NCBI GenBank assembly: GCA_030562195.1
Contig: JAUJPP010000002.1
Location: forward strand, 4,092,001-4,156,000
Length of the DNA: 64,000 nucleotides
From: Nipponacmea schrenckii
Taxonomy: Eukaryota; Mollusca; Gastropoda; Lottiidae
Direction of reading: 5' to 3'
Positions within the stretch are counted from its first letter, which is position 1; each line of letters begins with the position of its first letter. The notes beneath the pieces were generated by a model that was given only the letters and a program-made list of their open reading frames with translations, had not been told where the DNA came from and did no database searches. The translations under genes were made by a program, and so were the position numbers. Of the stretch, positions 37,601 through 45,929 are shown piece after piece.

Positions 37601-40600
37601 AAACAACAGGTTTTATTTAACCTATAAAACCAAATACCAATTATTGCTTCTTTAATTAAGGACATAGTACATAGCCCAATGTTCGCATTTCATGATGAGC
37701 ATAGTATATAGAATGATGACATCAATATTTGCGTTTCGTTGTGAACATAGAACATTGCTTATTACAGCTGAATATAGGACAATGATGTAAACAATGTTCG
37801 TACCCCATTGATGGACATAGTAGAAAGATGACAACACTGTTCTCACTTCATGGTGAATATATATGGTTCAATATTTGCTTTTCATGGTAGATATAATATG
37901 TTGTACCACAAATAACAAAAATTTTGAGTTCTGATTGGTTCAATACATGGGGGTTTAATAGCAATTTGACATCATGTCTTTGCAATTTGGCGTATTAATT
38001 TCAGCGAACTAGTTACAAATCTTGTTAATGTTAATGATAAAAAGGATGTTTTCTGTTTCATTCGATAGCGCACGTGCAGTTTGTTGTTATGTGCGTCATA
38101 CTGCACCTAACGTCATAAAAACCGAATAACCCATGTTCTAAATTATCCATAAAAAAGAGTCCGGGAACAAAATAATCACAATTTGTGGTACAATTCCGAT
38201 AAACGACTTTCTGTTTTAGATTTAGAGGGGGTTTATTCGATATCTAACCATGCTTGAATATACCATTAGAGACCCTCGACCACAAGCGGTCTCGGGATCT
38301 AATGATTCAAGCATGGTTAAATATCGAATAAACCCCCTCTAAATATAAAACAGAAAGTGTTTATCTTTTAATTTCTTGACGACGAGCGTTGCTTACACTA
38401 CAATGATAAAAGAAGTGCTCGTGTTTCATGATAAGAAAAATATGATGAACATAGCAGGCTATTTTAATGACAACATTTTTGGTGAAAATTATAATATGTA
38501 TACTAATCACAATTAACATAGTACATTGCTTAATGTTAGGGCTTCAATGTGAACAAAGTATGCTGATTACAACAATCCTGATCATATATGATCAATATTG
38601 AAAACAAATGTCATTCTCCTCTATGGTCAGATTAATAATGTTGATGAAATAATTTATTACTTGGTGTTTACGTTACATTGTCAGTAAGCTTCATTAAGTA
38701 GCCAATTTTGAGCATTCCATTAAGAACATTCATAGAACATGTTTTACGGGGTTTATGGTGTTTTTGTGCTGTTTGACATTGACTGGCGTGGGGAAGTTCG
38801 ATGACCTTGATAAAGTCCTCTTCACTCACAATTCCAGTCCACCTAGCTGTAAATGGGTACGGATAATCCGGGAAAGATCAATGCCAAGAGGTTTGTCCAA
38901 GGACCAGCTGGTAGAAAGGATCCCTGTCACGGCGGACTTGTGAACCTAAGTTGTTATCCTTGTAAAATATAGTTGTTTCTTTCTTTTTGACTCATTCCAT
39001 TCATTGTATAAGGTAGCTATTGACGATATTAAAGTATAGGCTAGATGTTGACACAAACATTTTTACTGGTCAGACAATTTTAAGTAAACAATCAAAATGT
39101 GCAAGTTGCCCCTCATACTCAAGATTATATTGAATGTATCTCCATATCACTATGTTATGTTTAAATATAAAAGTTCTAAAATTTCACTGACTGTTTGAGG
39201 AACTATTTCAGCAATAAACGATTGCGACTGTGTTCTCATCCAATCCGCCAAGTTTCACGTCGCGTGTAGCCGAGACAAATTATTGACAAACTCATTAGAT
39301 GTAAATTAATAACTGTCACAAATGTTTTTTTTCCTCTGACTCAAATTATTATCATATTCATCTTCGTTTCTTAGATAAGGTGTCTGTTAACTAGAACATG
39401 TGGCATATAAATCAATTTGATTCTAACAATATGTGTTACTGGGTTAATTGCCAATATAAAAAGAGATACTGCAATAAGAAAACCAGTCGTAATTTTATTT
39501 TTATTTTATTATGTAAATAATTTTAGGTTAAATATTGTTGTAGACCGGTTTACTCATTCGGTGTGTCATGTCTGTCTCGTTCCGAAACGTTGTTTTTTCC
39601 CTAAATAGTGCCACCGATTTAAGTGGTTGATTGGAATACCGAATCACTAATGAGACGACTGTGCCCTTATTCTCGATAACTTAGCTTTACCTGATTTCGG
39701 TGTTCCTATCATCTCATTGGCAAATTACTAAAATCAATTTTGAAATTTAGTTTTTTATCCAATAAGATTATCTGTATTTTGCTAACAATCTGGATTTGAT
39801 CTTATTAGAGTTTTTGAGAATAAGGCCGTTATGATTCGTTATCATTTCATTTATTAAAGACCTGTTCACTGCGGGTTGAAATCTGCGAATACGAGACTCT
39901 CGTTAGAAAGAGCAAATAATTGATTTTGGTTTGATGCACACTTTCGAAAAAGGTGGAAAAGTCTGTAAAATCCCAGGCAATTAAGCAATTTTGAATTATA
40001 TAGACTAGGTCAATAACTGTGGTAATGTGTAAGAGAGCCTTGAAACCTGCACTGATTTGGAATACCGCCAATTTTATTACATCTTAACATAGTGTATTTA
40101 CATTTGGGAAATTATAAGACTTTATATATAGATTGACTACTAAATTAAACAAACAATTTTCATGTAACTGTTTTATTTTCGGTAAATTAAAAAAGAATAT
40201 TTTCCTAAAGCATGTGGAATTTGACGTATTAGACACCACATTGAAGTTTTCAATACATTTTTGTTATCTTGTTGTGAATGTTTTTAATGTATCTATCTCA
40301 TAACATAATACCTGAAAACATAGCTAATAGTTTCTGGTATGTATCAATTAGCAAGATACATGTATATATAATTTTACCATGAGACGTGATAGTTTCACAA
40401 ATCATAACGAACAATGAGTGTATTATTAGAAATATGAAAATAACATGATATTGTCATATCTCGCTATTTATTAGGCATAAGGCATGCCTTCACATTGTAC
40501 GAACCTGATTATACACGTTGTAAGAGCATGATATTATAGTACCCTTTCTTGCTATTGATAAATGATTTTTCCCATAGCGTTGTAAGATCGTTATATAATA

Positions 40601-42371
40601 GTATCTTGCTATTGATATATGATTTATACTATAGCGTTGTAAGATCGTGATATAATAGTATCTTGCTATTGATAAATGATTTATACTATAGCGTTGTAAG
40701 ATCGTGATATAATAGTATCGTGCTATTGATAAATGATTTATACTATAGCGTTGTAAGATCGTGATATAAAAGTATTTTGCTATTGATCAATGATTTATAC
40801 TATAGCGTTGTAAGATCGTGATATAATAGTATCATGCTATTGATATATGATTTTTTCCTATACCGTTGTAAGATCGTGATATAATAGTATTTTGTTGTTG
40901 ATATATGATTTATACTTTAACGTTGTAAGATCGTGAAATAATAGTATCTTGCTATTGATAAATGATTTGTACTATAACGTTGTAGGATCGTGATATAATA
41001 GTACCTTGCTATTGATAAATGATTTATACTATAGCGTTGTAAGATCGTGAAATAATAGTATCTTGCTATTGATCAATGATTTATACTCTAGCGTTGTAAG
41101 ATCGTGATATAATAGCACATGATATTGTATATTGCTTTTATTAGGTAAGCATGCTTCCATTGATAATGATTTATACTATAGCGTTTTAAGATCGTGAAAT
41201 AATGTATCTTGCCATTGATCAATGATTTATACTATAGTGTTGTCAGATCGTGACATAGTAGTATCTTGCTGATGATAAAACGATTATACTATAGCGTTGT
41301 AAGATCGTGACATAGTAGTATCTTGCTGATGATAAATCGATTATACTAAAGCGTTGTCAGATCGTGACTTAGTAGTATCTTGCTGATGATTATACTATAG
41401 CGTTGTAAGATCATGATATAATAGTACATGTATATTGCTGTTGATAAATGATTTATACTACAGCGTTGTAAGATCGTGATATAAATGTGGCGTGGCGAAG
41501 TGTTATAAGAACGTGTCACGCTTTAGGTACCCTTGGAGCCACATCCTCCATTGAAGGTGTGAGTTATTGCTCAATAGGGGTCGCCGTAAAAAACAACGTT
41601 TTGACAATGTGATAACCAAAATCATCGGGACAAATTCAGCAAAAATATTTTTTGTGAAATATATATTCGCTGAATATTCTTGATTTTATATTTCAGATCG
41701 CTGTTATGACTAAATGGAAAGAACAGTATTGTGGAGCAACACTAATAGCACCTCAATGGGCAATAACTGCTGCCCATTGTGTACGAAAGAAAGGTCGAAA
41801 ACGTAAAGTATTATTAAAGGTCGGAGAGCATGATTTAAATGGAGAAGAACACATAGAAGAAACGATTTCTCCTGAAAAAGATTTTCCTCATCCTGATTTC
41901 GATTATTCCACAATAACCAATGACATTGCTTTAATTAAACTAAAGAAACCAGTGACCAACAAGCGATTGGGTATCGCCTGTTTACCCGCCAAACGGGACA
42001 GGCTTCCTAAAGGCACCCTTTGCTATACCATCGGATGGGGAAAGACTAGAAATACGCATATTTATGGTTCACATGTTTTACAGGAAGCCAGAGTTCCTAT
42101 TGTGAATAGAAAGAGGTGTCAGAGTGTTTTTGACTATGAAATTGGTAAAACTCAGGTCTGTGCAGGGTATAAAAAGGGTGGGGTTGATTCTTGTGCTGGA
42201 GACAGTGGGGGGCCATTGATGTGTTCCAAGACTGTACAAGGTCAACAGAGGTGGTTTATATACGGTGTTACAAGTTATGGAGAAGGTTGTGGGAGAAAGG
42301 GAAAATATGGTATTTATACTAAAGTATCGAGTTTCTTAAAATGGATTAAACAAACTATAAAAGATAATTGA
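16463..42371 (+). CDS. TSP1-repeat trypsin-like serine protease, 4 exons, 518 aa
   Basis: Seen: joining 16463-16612, 31997-32594, 33811-33944 and 41697-42371 (all GT/AG, phases 0, 1, 0) gives one 518-residue frame. Residues about 25-46 are hydrophobic (signal peptide, or signal anchor if the first Met is used). Two TSP1-like modules follow (about 88-137 and 162-208), then a Thr/Ser/Lys linker, Cys267, the activation site R279|IVGG, and an S1 catalytic domain (280-518). The triad is His321 (TAAHC), Asp370 (NDIAL) and Ser464 (GDSGGP). Asp458 sits at chymotrypsin position 189, and Gly489/Gly499 at 216/226, so cleavage after Lys/Arg is expected. Family knowledge: the cysteines match the usual pairs 42-58, 136-201, 168-182 and 191-220, and Cys267 with Cys389 fits the 1-122 bridge that keeps the N-terminal part attached after activation. 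Inference: an extracellular zymogen whose TSP1 part places it on matrix or cell surfaces. Physiological substrate unknown. I do not know a named orthologue with this exact domain order. Confidence 0.88.
17505..17801 (-). repeat. SINE copy, antisense
   Basis: Reads tail to head on the + strand: GAAGTTTTACGCCATGCAGT, GGGGCCTCGGTTTATTGTCC, GCTTTTTCCATG, and finally TAACTCACTGTGCTACCCCG, which is the antisense A-box. Frame 17488-17715 lies inside it and is not a gene. Confidence 0.82.
20120..20433. mobile_element. Foldback MITE, family A
   Basis: TTAAAGGGATACTGCGTCTT begins the left arm; the right arm ends at ATTCTTAGACGCAATATCAC and TTAAA. Shares the inner arm AACTTGACCAATATGAGCC with the other copies. 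Confidence 0.75.
22485..22545 (-). repeat. SINE tail fragment
   Basis: GTTTTACGTCATACCCTTCT and TGGGCTGATGAAGACGG match the antisense SINE tail only. Confidence 0.6.
23040..23368. mobile_element. Foldback MITE, A-related, diverged
   Basis: Arms ATAAACTTGGACGAAATAAG, TTGTTCATCAGTGGACATTT and, at the right, GTATGTCCATTCTTAGAGGG follow the family plan with substitutions. Confidence 0.55.
24325..24490 (-). repeat. Dispersed repeat family 2, copy 2
   Basis: Antisense copy: AGAAAGAAAGAACTATATTT, AAGGATAACAACTTAGGTTC, ACCAGCTGGTCCTTGGCC, TTTCCCGGATTATCCGTACC. The pyrimidine/purine tail suggests a retroposon 3' end. Confidence 0.72.
24571..25381. mobile_element. Mutator-like foldback element with long inverted arms
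   Basis: 811 bp beginning GGGTGGGTTTCAAAAGCCTA and ending TAGGCTTTTGAAACCCACCC. The inverted arms extend about 230 bp each with small gaps. TTGAATAAG is duplicated exactly on both sides (24562-24570 and 25382-25390). Long arms with a 9-bp duplication fit the Mutator-like superfamily (known property); no transposase is encoded, so it is non-autonomous. The 350-bp centre has an open frame of unknown meaning. Confidence 0.8.
25700..25755 (-). repeat. SINE fragment, antisense
   Basis: ATGCAGTGTGCAATGAGGGG followed by AAATTTTGTCA matches the antisense 3' part of the SINE. Confidence 0.55.
26030..26180 (+). repeat. SINE 3' half
   Basis: Contains TCTCGACAGTTAGAAATCGA, GCTAATGCTGATGTCCTGGC and the tail CGTCTTCATTAGCCGATGAG ... 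TAGGACGTAAAACTCCATTC. The head is missing. Confidence 0.75.
27534..27655. mobile_element. Foldback MITE family A, internally deleted
   Basis: 122 bp: both terminal arms are present (TTAAAGCGATACTGCGTCTT and TTCATTCTATTACCCCTTTA) but the centre is gone. Confidence 0.7.
27921..27982. other. Paired CACGTG sites as an inverted repeat
   Basis: GTCACGTGATA (27921-27931) and TATCACGTGAC (27972-27982) are exact inverted copies 40 bp apart, each holding a palindromic E-box. Confidence 0.5.
28690..28875 (-). repeat. SINE 3' half, antisense
   Basis: ATGGACTTTTACGTTCCATG, TGGGCTAATGAAGACGGG, TAGCACACGGGGCCTCGGTA and TTTGAACGTCTAGACAG follow in the order of the inverted element. The 159-codon - strand frame at 28635-29114 crosses it and is not supported as a gene. 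Confidence 0.75.
29205..29530. mobile_element. Foldback MITE, A-related, diverged
   Basis: CACTATAATCCAATAAATAC, TTAGTCATGGCGCCTGGAAA, AATTGTATGTCCATTTTTAT and TAGGTAGTATTCCTTAAAA match the plan of the copies at 23.0, 31.5 and 62.3 kb. Confidence 0.55.
29718..29836. repeat. Foldback sequence, 119 bp
   Basis: AAAGGGTCCCATACACGACA and TTTTGATCGTGTATGGGGCC pair as inverted arms of about 40 bp; the interior GATGCAAAATTTGATCATGT forms the loop. Confidence 0.6.
30220..31105 (-). pseudogene. Penelope-like retroelement, second decayed copy
   Basis: On the - strand from 31105: DFLDTTVLKGDSMAETNKLD, then KVYFKETDTHQLLHKSSFHP, then shifted frames with the RF-H-R-I-C-T type linker. It ends in HFNLDDHSLDDLTLIESIEI and ARPIGLN, the end of the GIY-YIG module. 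A 106-codon open piece remains at 30278-30598. Same order and orientation as the 10.8-kb copy, so both are 5'-truncated relics of one family. Non-functional. Confidence 0.8.
31495..31920. mobile_element. Foldback MITE, A-related, split by an hAT MITE
   Basis: The left part (TTTTAAGAATGGACATATTA, GGTGACTTAACTAAGGAATA) and right part (TTTCGACATCAGGTACTGAT, CGCCAAATTTAAACATTTCA) flank a 167-bp insertion at 31650-31816. It ends about 80 bp before exon 2 of the protease. Confidence 0.6.
31650..31816. mobile_element. hAT MITE with exact 8-bp target duplication
   Basis: 167 bp with ends CAGGCCCGTA and TACGGGCCTG. GAGGGATT is duplicated exactly at 31642-31649 and 31817-31824. The interior has long G and C runs that could pair. 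It interrupts an older foldback MITE; the uninterrupted equivalent is seen at 55.4 kb. Confidence 0.85.
31997..32594 (+). CDS. Protease exon 2: two TSP1-like repeats
   Basis: The acceptor is tatatttcag|GCAGAT and the donor CCAAA|gtatgt, phase 0 to phase 1. The exon encodes residues 51-249. Each repeat has the TSP1 WxxWxxC core (WSKWTQC at 94-100, WSKWSPC at 166-172), a possible C-mannosylation site in known TSP1 proteins. Cysteines are at 88, 100, 104, 112, 118, 129, 137 and 172, 176, 184, 190, 201, 208. The spacing between the second and third core cysteines is seven residues in both repeats, shorter than the usual Gly-x-Gly-containing loop of about ten. The repeats and the stretch between them are strongly basic, which would favour heparin-like ligands (inference). 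NxS/T sequons occur in the flanking linkers. Confidence 0.85.
32595..33810 (+). other. Intron 2 of the protease gene
   Basis: 1.2 kb. It contains a SINE copy at about 33205-33550; the rest shows no recognisable structure. Confidence 0.8.
33205..33550 (+). repeat. SINE copy, nearly full length
   Basis: Lacks only the first bases. GAGTTTGACGCTTGCTCGCT, B-box-like GGTACAATCCCGG, TTTCCCCTTGTCAGTGATGA, GGAAAAAGCGTCAAGTCGTT and the tail TTACCCATAAGGCACAGAAA follow in order. It lies in intron 2 of the protease. Confidence 0.82.
33811..33944 (+). CDS. Protease exon 3: linker, activation site
   Basis: The acceptor is tttcgtttcag|AAGCACC and the donor GTG|gtaggt. The exon completes Lys250 and encodes residues 251-294: a basic linker, the pro-region cysteine (GGCGIRP, Cys267), the activation cleavage SYR|IVGGQEA, and NSWPWV, the start of the first beta-barrel. 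This is typical of S1 genes in which the activation cleavage is on a small exon. Exon phases 1 to 0 fit both neighbours. Confidence 0.87.
34405..36270. repeat. Minisatellite, 71-bp unit, about 26 copies
   Basis: The unit runs from TCGATTCGCTTCTTCTATTT through ACTGTATCGATAATCCCGGC to GGACCGGTCGCCGTACCTCG. It is about half G+C in otherwise AT-rich DNA. It occupies the start of intron 3 of the protease. Long open frames (up to 279 codons at 34459-35298) arise from the repeat and are not considered genes. Confidence 0.93.
37049..37155. mobile_element. Half copy of foldback MITE family A
   Basis: TTAAAGGGATACTGCGTCTT to GACCTGTTGCCATAAATTAG: only the left arm is present. Confidence 0.65.
37901..38193. 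mobile_element. MITE-like element with 13-bp inverted ends
   Basis: TTGTACCACAAAT at 37901 and ATTTGTGGTACAA at 38181-38193 are exact inverted repeats 293 bp end to end. No clear target duplication. Confidence 0.5.
38207..38359. repeat. Near-perfect 150-bp palindrome
   Basis: Arms of about 70 bp (TTTAGAGGGGGTTTATTCGA / TCGAATAAACCCCCTCTAAA on the outside, CCATGCTTGAAT / ATTCAAGCATGG inside) around a loop of about 13 bp. Only a few mismatches, implying recent formation or conversion. Confidence 0.85.
38786..38985 (+). repeat. Dispersed repeat family 2, copy 3
   Basis: The best copy. GGGTACGGATAATCCGGGAA, AAGGACCAGCTGGTAGAAAG, GATCCCTGTCACGGCGGACT and TTGTTATCCTTGTAAAATAT end in a TTTCTTTCTTTT run. 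The 62-codon frame at 38755-38943 is repeat-derived. Confidence 0.72.
40505..41483. repeat. Minisatellite, 57-bp unit, about 17 copies
   Basis: The unit contains CTATTGATAAATGATTTATA and GCGTTGTAAGATCGTGATAT. GCGTTG recurs at 40577, 40634, 40691, 40748 and 40805, exactly 57 bp apart, then less regularly after an interruption at about 41117-41165. It ends about 200 bp before the catalytic exon. Confidence 0.92.
41697..42371 (+). CDS. Protease exon 4: whole catalytic core
   Basis: The acceptor is tatatttcag|ATCGCT; the frame runs 224 codons to TGA at 42369-42371. This single exon carries all three catalytic residues: His in ITAAHC, Asp in TNDIALIKL, Ser in DSCAGDSGGP. Most animal S1 genes split these between exons, so the exon is unusually compact. 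Residues 322-332 (VRKKGRKRK) form a basic loop just after the catalytic His. The region GEGCGRKGKYGIYTKV is the usual C-terminal trypsin motif. Nothing is missing from the fold. Confidence 0.92.
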   Translation: MAVMTKWKEQYCGATLIAPQWAITAAHCVRKKGRKRKVLLKVGEHDLNGEEHIEETISPEKDFPHPDFDYSTITNDIALIKLKKPVTNKRLGIACLPAKRDRLPKGTLCYTIGWGKTRNTHIYGSHVLQEARVPIVNRKRCQSVFDYEIGKTQVCAGYKKGGVDSCAGDSGGPLMCSKTVQGQQRWFIYGVTSYGEGCGRKGKYGIYTKVSSFLKWIKQTIKDN

Positions 42372-44719
42372 AATTCATCACTTTGATGAAGAATGTTTTT
42401 ATTTTGAAAAACCAACATTTTGTGTAAAAGGAGAGAAGCAAGCTGGAAGAAGAAATGTTTTGAATTACAACATCTTGTGTAGACTGAAGCATAATTGAAT
42501 GTGTTTCGGGATTTGTGACTCAATGAAGCTAGATCTTATGATGTTTGCCGTCCAATTGAAAGGTGAGGAGAGACCCCCTGGAGACAGAAAGACAGAATGA
42601 TTTATTTGCTTATGAAATATGTATATATTCTGGAAAAATGTACCTATAAAGGAGTCGTGCAATAACAGTTTCCATTTAGGATATCTAATTCGCACAAAAC
42701 GGTTTGTCCTCAAATTTGGACGTGTACATATAGGCGTATTATGTGATGTCTTAAACTTTTGAAAATGACCTCTGATTAAACAACGTATTAAAGGGAAATC
42801 TAAAGCTTAATTACAGCTACATCTATGGCTACGTAAAAGCGTGCTGACCCATAAGTTTGTATTTAATTACAAATTAGCTGGTCCTCGATATTCGCGTTTA
42901 GATACATGTATGGCACACCTCTAAAATGATTTTTTTTTATTATTATCTAATGTAAACATAATCTTCAGTCCCACAGGAGGAAACTGAAGCCTTTAATGTT
43001 AAATGGTGGAGATCTTTTCTCCCGATAAACTAAATTCATCAAAACCCAATTGAACAAACGTCGTAATATTCTTTACATTTGGACATACCTGAATTTTTTT
43101 TTTTTTTACATGTACATATCTATATGGTGTTGGGCACTAAAAGACTGGATATGTTTAGTTGAAATTATGAGATATGTATAAGTTATTTTGCTTAAATCCG
43201 TACATTGGTTATCAAAAAATCATAACAAACTTAAAAAAAACAGTTACGGAAATCTTTTAAATAGTGTTGGCTTTGAAAGATAAATGAAAAATAAATTGCA
43301 TCCTTGGAAATAAAAGAGATGCCCCTTTAAGCTATAACCTTGATTCAGTCACAATTTGTCAGAATTTATTTGCCTGCTTTGCTTTGGTAATAGATTTTTT
43401 TTTCTACCAGACATATTAGATTCTCGCTGATTGACAACGGCGTAGGCTAATGAGGCGTCAAGGGAGGTAACTTGGCTTCAATGACAATCACTGCAGTAAA
43501 ATTAATATCAATTATAGAACTTAAAAGGGATTGTAAAACAGATTTTCTATAATATTCTGTATGTGCATCGGGACACTGATAGCATCAATTTGGTTCCTTT
43601 CCATCTGCGGTTTCTGCAATATCACTTAAACAAAGTGTTTGATGACTTCATCGATTGCTTATGCCGAACTAGGCATAATAATACAATAAAAAATTTGCCT
43701 CAAATGACGTCATAAAGCACTTACATGTACTTTTATTGGAATTGTAGGAACAACAGTTTTAGATAAATAGATGGTTTGGTAAAAATTTAGAAAACCTCTT
43801 CAATTCTTCTGTCTATACTTTATAGGCTATGCCTTCTAAGAAGGCATCTTGTTTGCGTTATTATATCGAGAACTTTTTGCAGAAACATGCATTGAAATGT
43901 ATCTTTGTTAACCTACGTATTTAAAAGTTTGTAATTATTTAAGACTTCGTCATGAATTGTGTTTGTTTTGTTCTTGTATTTGAATAGTTTGTAAATTAGT
44001 ATTGTTATACATTGTGCGTAAAATTAATTCAAAGAATTTCAACCCGTTGAATTGCCGTAATTTGACATATCTCAGTCGTGTATGTTCTATGACATTGAAG
44101 TGGTTGGTAGCTACCCATGCTAATAACTATATAGTTATATAATATATATTAGTATTTTGGGTGAAATCAATATGAACTATTTTCATTGTTCTGATTTCAA
44201 TGTTTATTTTAAGATTTTAAGTATAAGGCATGTCCCAATGGTTAGTTTAGTAGGAGTATAAGGCGAGGGGAGGGGAAAATGGTCAAATTAAAACATTTGC
44301 CATCCATCTTATGAACAAAATTACCTTTGGTTAAAAAAAAAATTCGAAAGATGAAATTAACAGAAAGCATTGCTGTCGAGTGTGGTGTATCCTACTCCCT
44401 TACATATTTTGGTCAATAAGGTATATAGTACAGAGAAATTTGCATTTTGGACCATTGGCTTTTCTCAGAATCGTCCAGTTCAAACCACGCCCTCCTACAT
44501 AACAATGAAAAGGAAAGTCGATTCTATAAATATTTTTAAAAGTCCTTGTTTTATGTCGTGTTTTTTTCTTTAGTGGACTCCACTAACTCTTCGTGATCTG
44601 ACGAAATTTTTCTGCCACTCAACCAATCCAATTATACTTTCATTCAAATATTTGACCGACAACATAATTATAAGGAATTCTGGGGTATTCATAGTTACCA
44701 TTACCAGTGGGTTTCGTTG
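42372..44719. other. 3' flank of the protease gene
   Basis: Candidate poly(A) signals include AATAAA near 43290 and 43309. A family-3 repeat lies at about 43530-43720. No further exon seen. Confidence 0.5.
43530..43720 (+). repeat. Dispersed repeat family 3 copy
   Basis: TGTGCATCGGGACACTGATA, GCATCAATTTGG and AAGTGTTTGATGACTTCATC match the family-3 core. Confidence 0.5.
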
Positions 44720-45192
44720 TTAAAGAGGCACAATCTTGATTTTTAGGGGTCGTTTTGGGCCTTTGTTACATTTAAACAGTCCTCAGAAATACTCAAGCTC
44801 TATGAAAATCGCAAAATACCTTGAAATATACCTAAAAAATTTCACTCTTTATTTTTTTCCGTGCTGTACGCGGCTGGTCTTCAGTCAGTCTGAAAATTGT
44901 GTGTCCTGTTGACAAAATCTACAATTGTTATTACATTGTTTTTTGTTTATCAGTGTGGGCCTGCGCAGTAGTCTATTTATAACTCTTTGATTTTCCAATA
45001 TGGCGGGACATTCATAATATCTTAAGACATTATGATTTTCAAACACGGATAATTATGTATACCCATGGATTTGAAGGCTCAAATTTCAAAGGAAAGCTCT
45101 GTAGACTATTTCCGATTAGCTAAACAAAAGATTTCATGTGTTTGAGGCTGTCGGATGATTGTCCGAAACAAATCAAGACTGTGCCCCTTTAA
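44720..45192. mobile_element. MITE-like element, family C
   Basis: 473 bp. Ends TTAAAGAGGCACAATCTTGA and TCAAGACTGTGCCCCTTTAA are inverted repeats of each other with few mismatches. No coding capacity. Confidence 0.72.
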
Positions 45193-45929
45193 GTGTGAAA
45201 TAACTCTGAAGTCGAATTTTGTCAGATTGTGGATGACATGTGTAGTAAACCAAGGCACAAACACTCATCGGCCACAAAACGATCATTTGGATTTTATTTG
45301 TTCCATAAAGCTTGAAGCGATATGGTTGCTTACAAGAGAGTGCTCACATAAATATATACTGAATTATGGGCCTTGAGTACAGGGCAGATTTCTTGTTATT
45401 TTTTTGTGGGCACTTCGCACTCAGGAGGATGAAAGCGGGTAGATTTAAATTGAAAGACATGTACCTCGTTATCGAAATTTTAATTTATCCAATTCAAGTG
45501 ACGCGTTATAATTCACAATAACTATGTTATTTTGTTCTTTTTTTGTAGTTTTCACGATTAAATATTGTCATTCTACTTGTGACTGTGTCATTATTTAAAA
45601 TATTAATCCACATAAAAGCTTTTAATAAATAGTTTTTATTAAATTAGCGTTGTCCTAAATGCGATATGGGTATACTAGTATGAAGTATCTTTAGAAATTG
45701 ATGTTTAGTATAGGCCCTATAAATATGTGATGACGATAAGTCGCATAAACACGATATGAAAAATGTAGAAATATTCCACCTGATGTGTTTGCCTCGATCT
45801 TTAAAACATATTGTTAAATCTAACAGGTTCCAATCTGAATCCAGTTGAAGGCAACATCTAGAGAAATTATTTTTATACACTCACATGAAATGTAAAGCGT
45901 ATATTATCGTCACCCATATCCGTCCACAA

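Larger units (their letters stand above)
37650..38600. repeat. Degenerate tandem repeat interrupted by insertions
   Basis: Loose repeats of GGACATAGTACATAGCCCAA, ATGATGACA and TTCATGGTGA occur at roughly 50-60 bp on both sides of 37901-38362. The middle block lacks the motif and carries two inverted-repeat structures, so it looks inserted. Confidence 0.55.
33945..41696 (+). other. Intron 3 of the protease gene
   Basis: 7.75 kb separating the activation-site exon from the catalytic exon. About 1.85 kb is the 71-bp minisatellite (34.4-36.27 kb) and 1.0 kb the 57-bp minisatellite (40.5-41.48 kb). Also present are a half MITE (37.05 kb), a degenerate microsatellite-like array broken by a palindromic insertion (37.65-38.6 kb) and a family-2 dispersed repeat (38.8 kb). 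The stretch 39.0-40.5 kb shows nothing recognisable. Confidence 0.75.
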
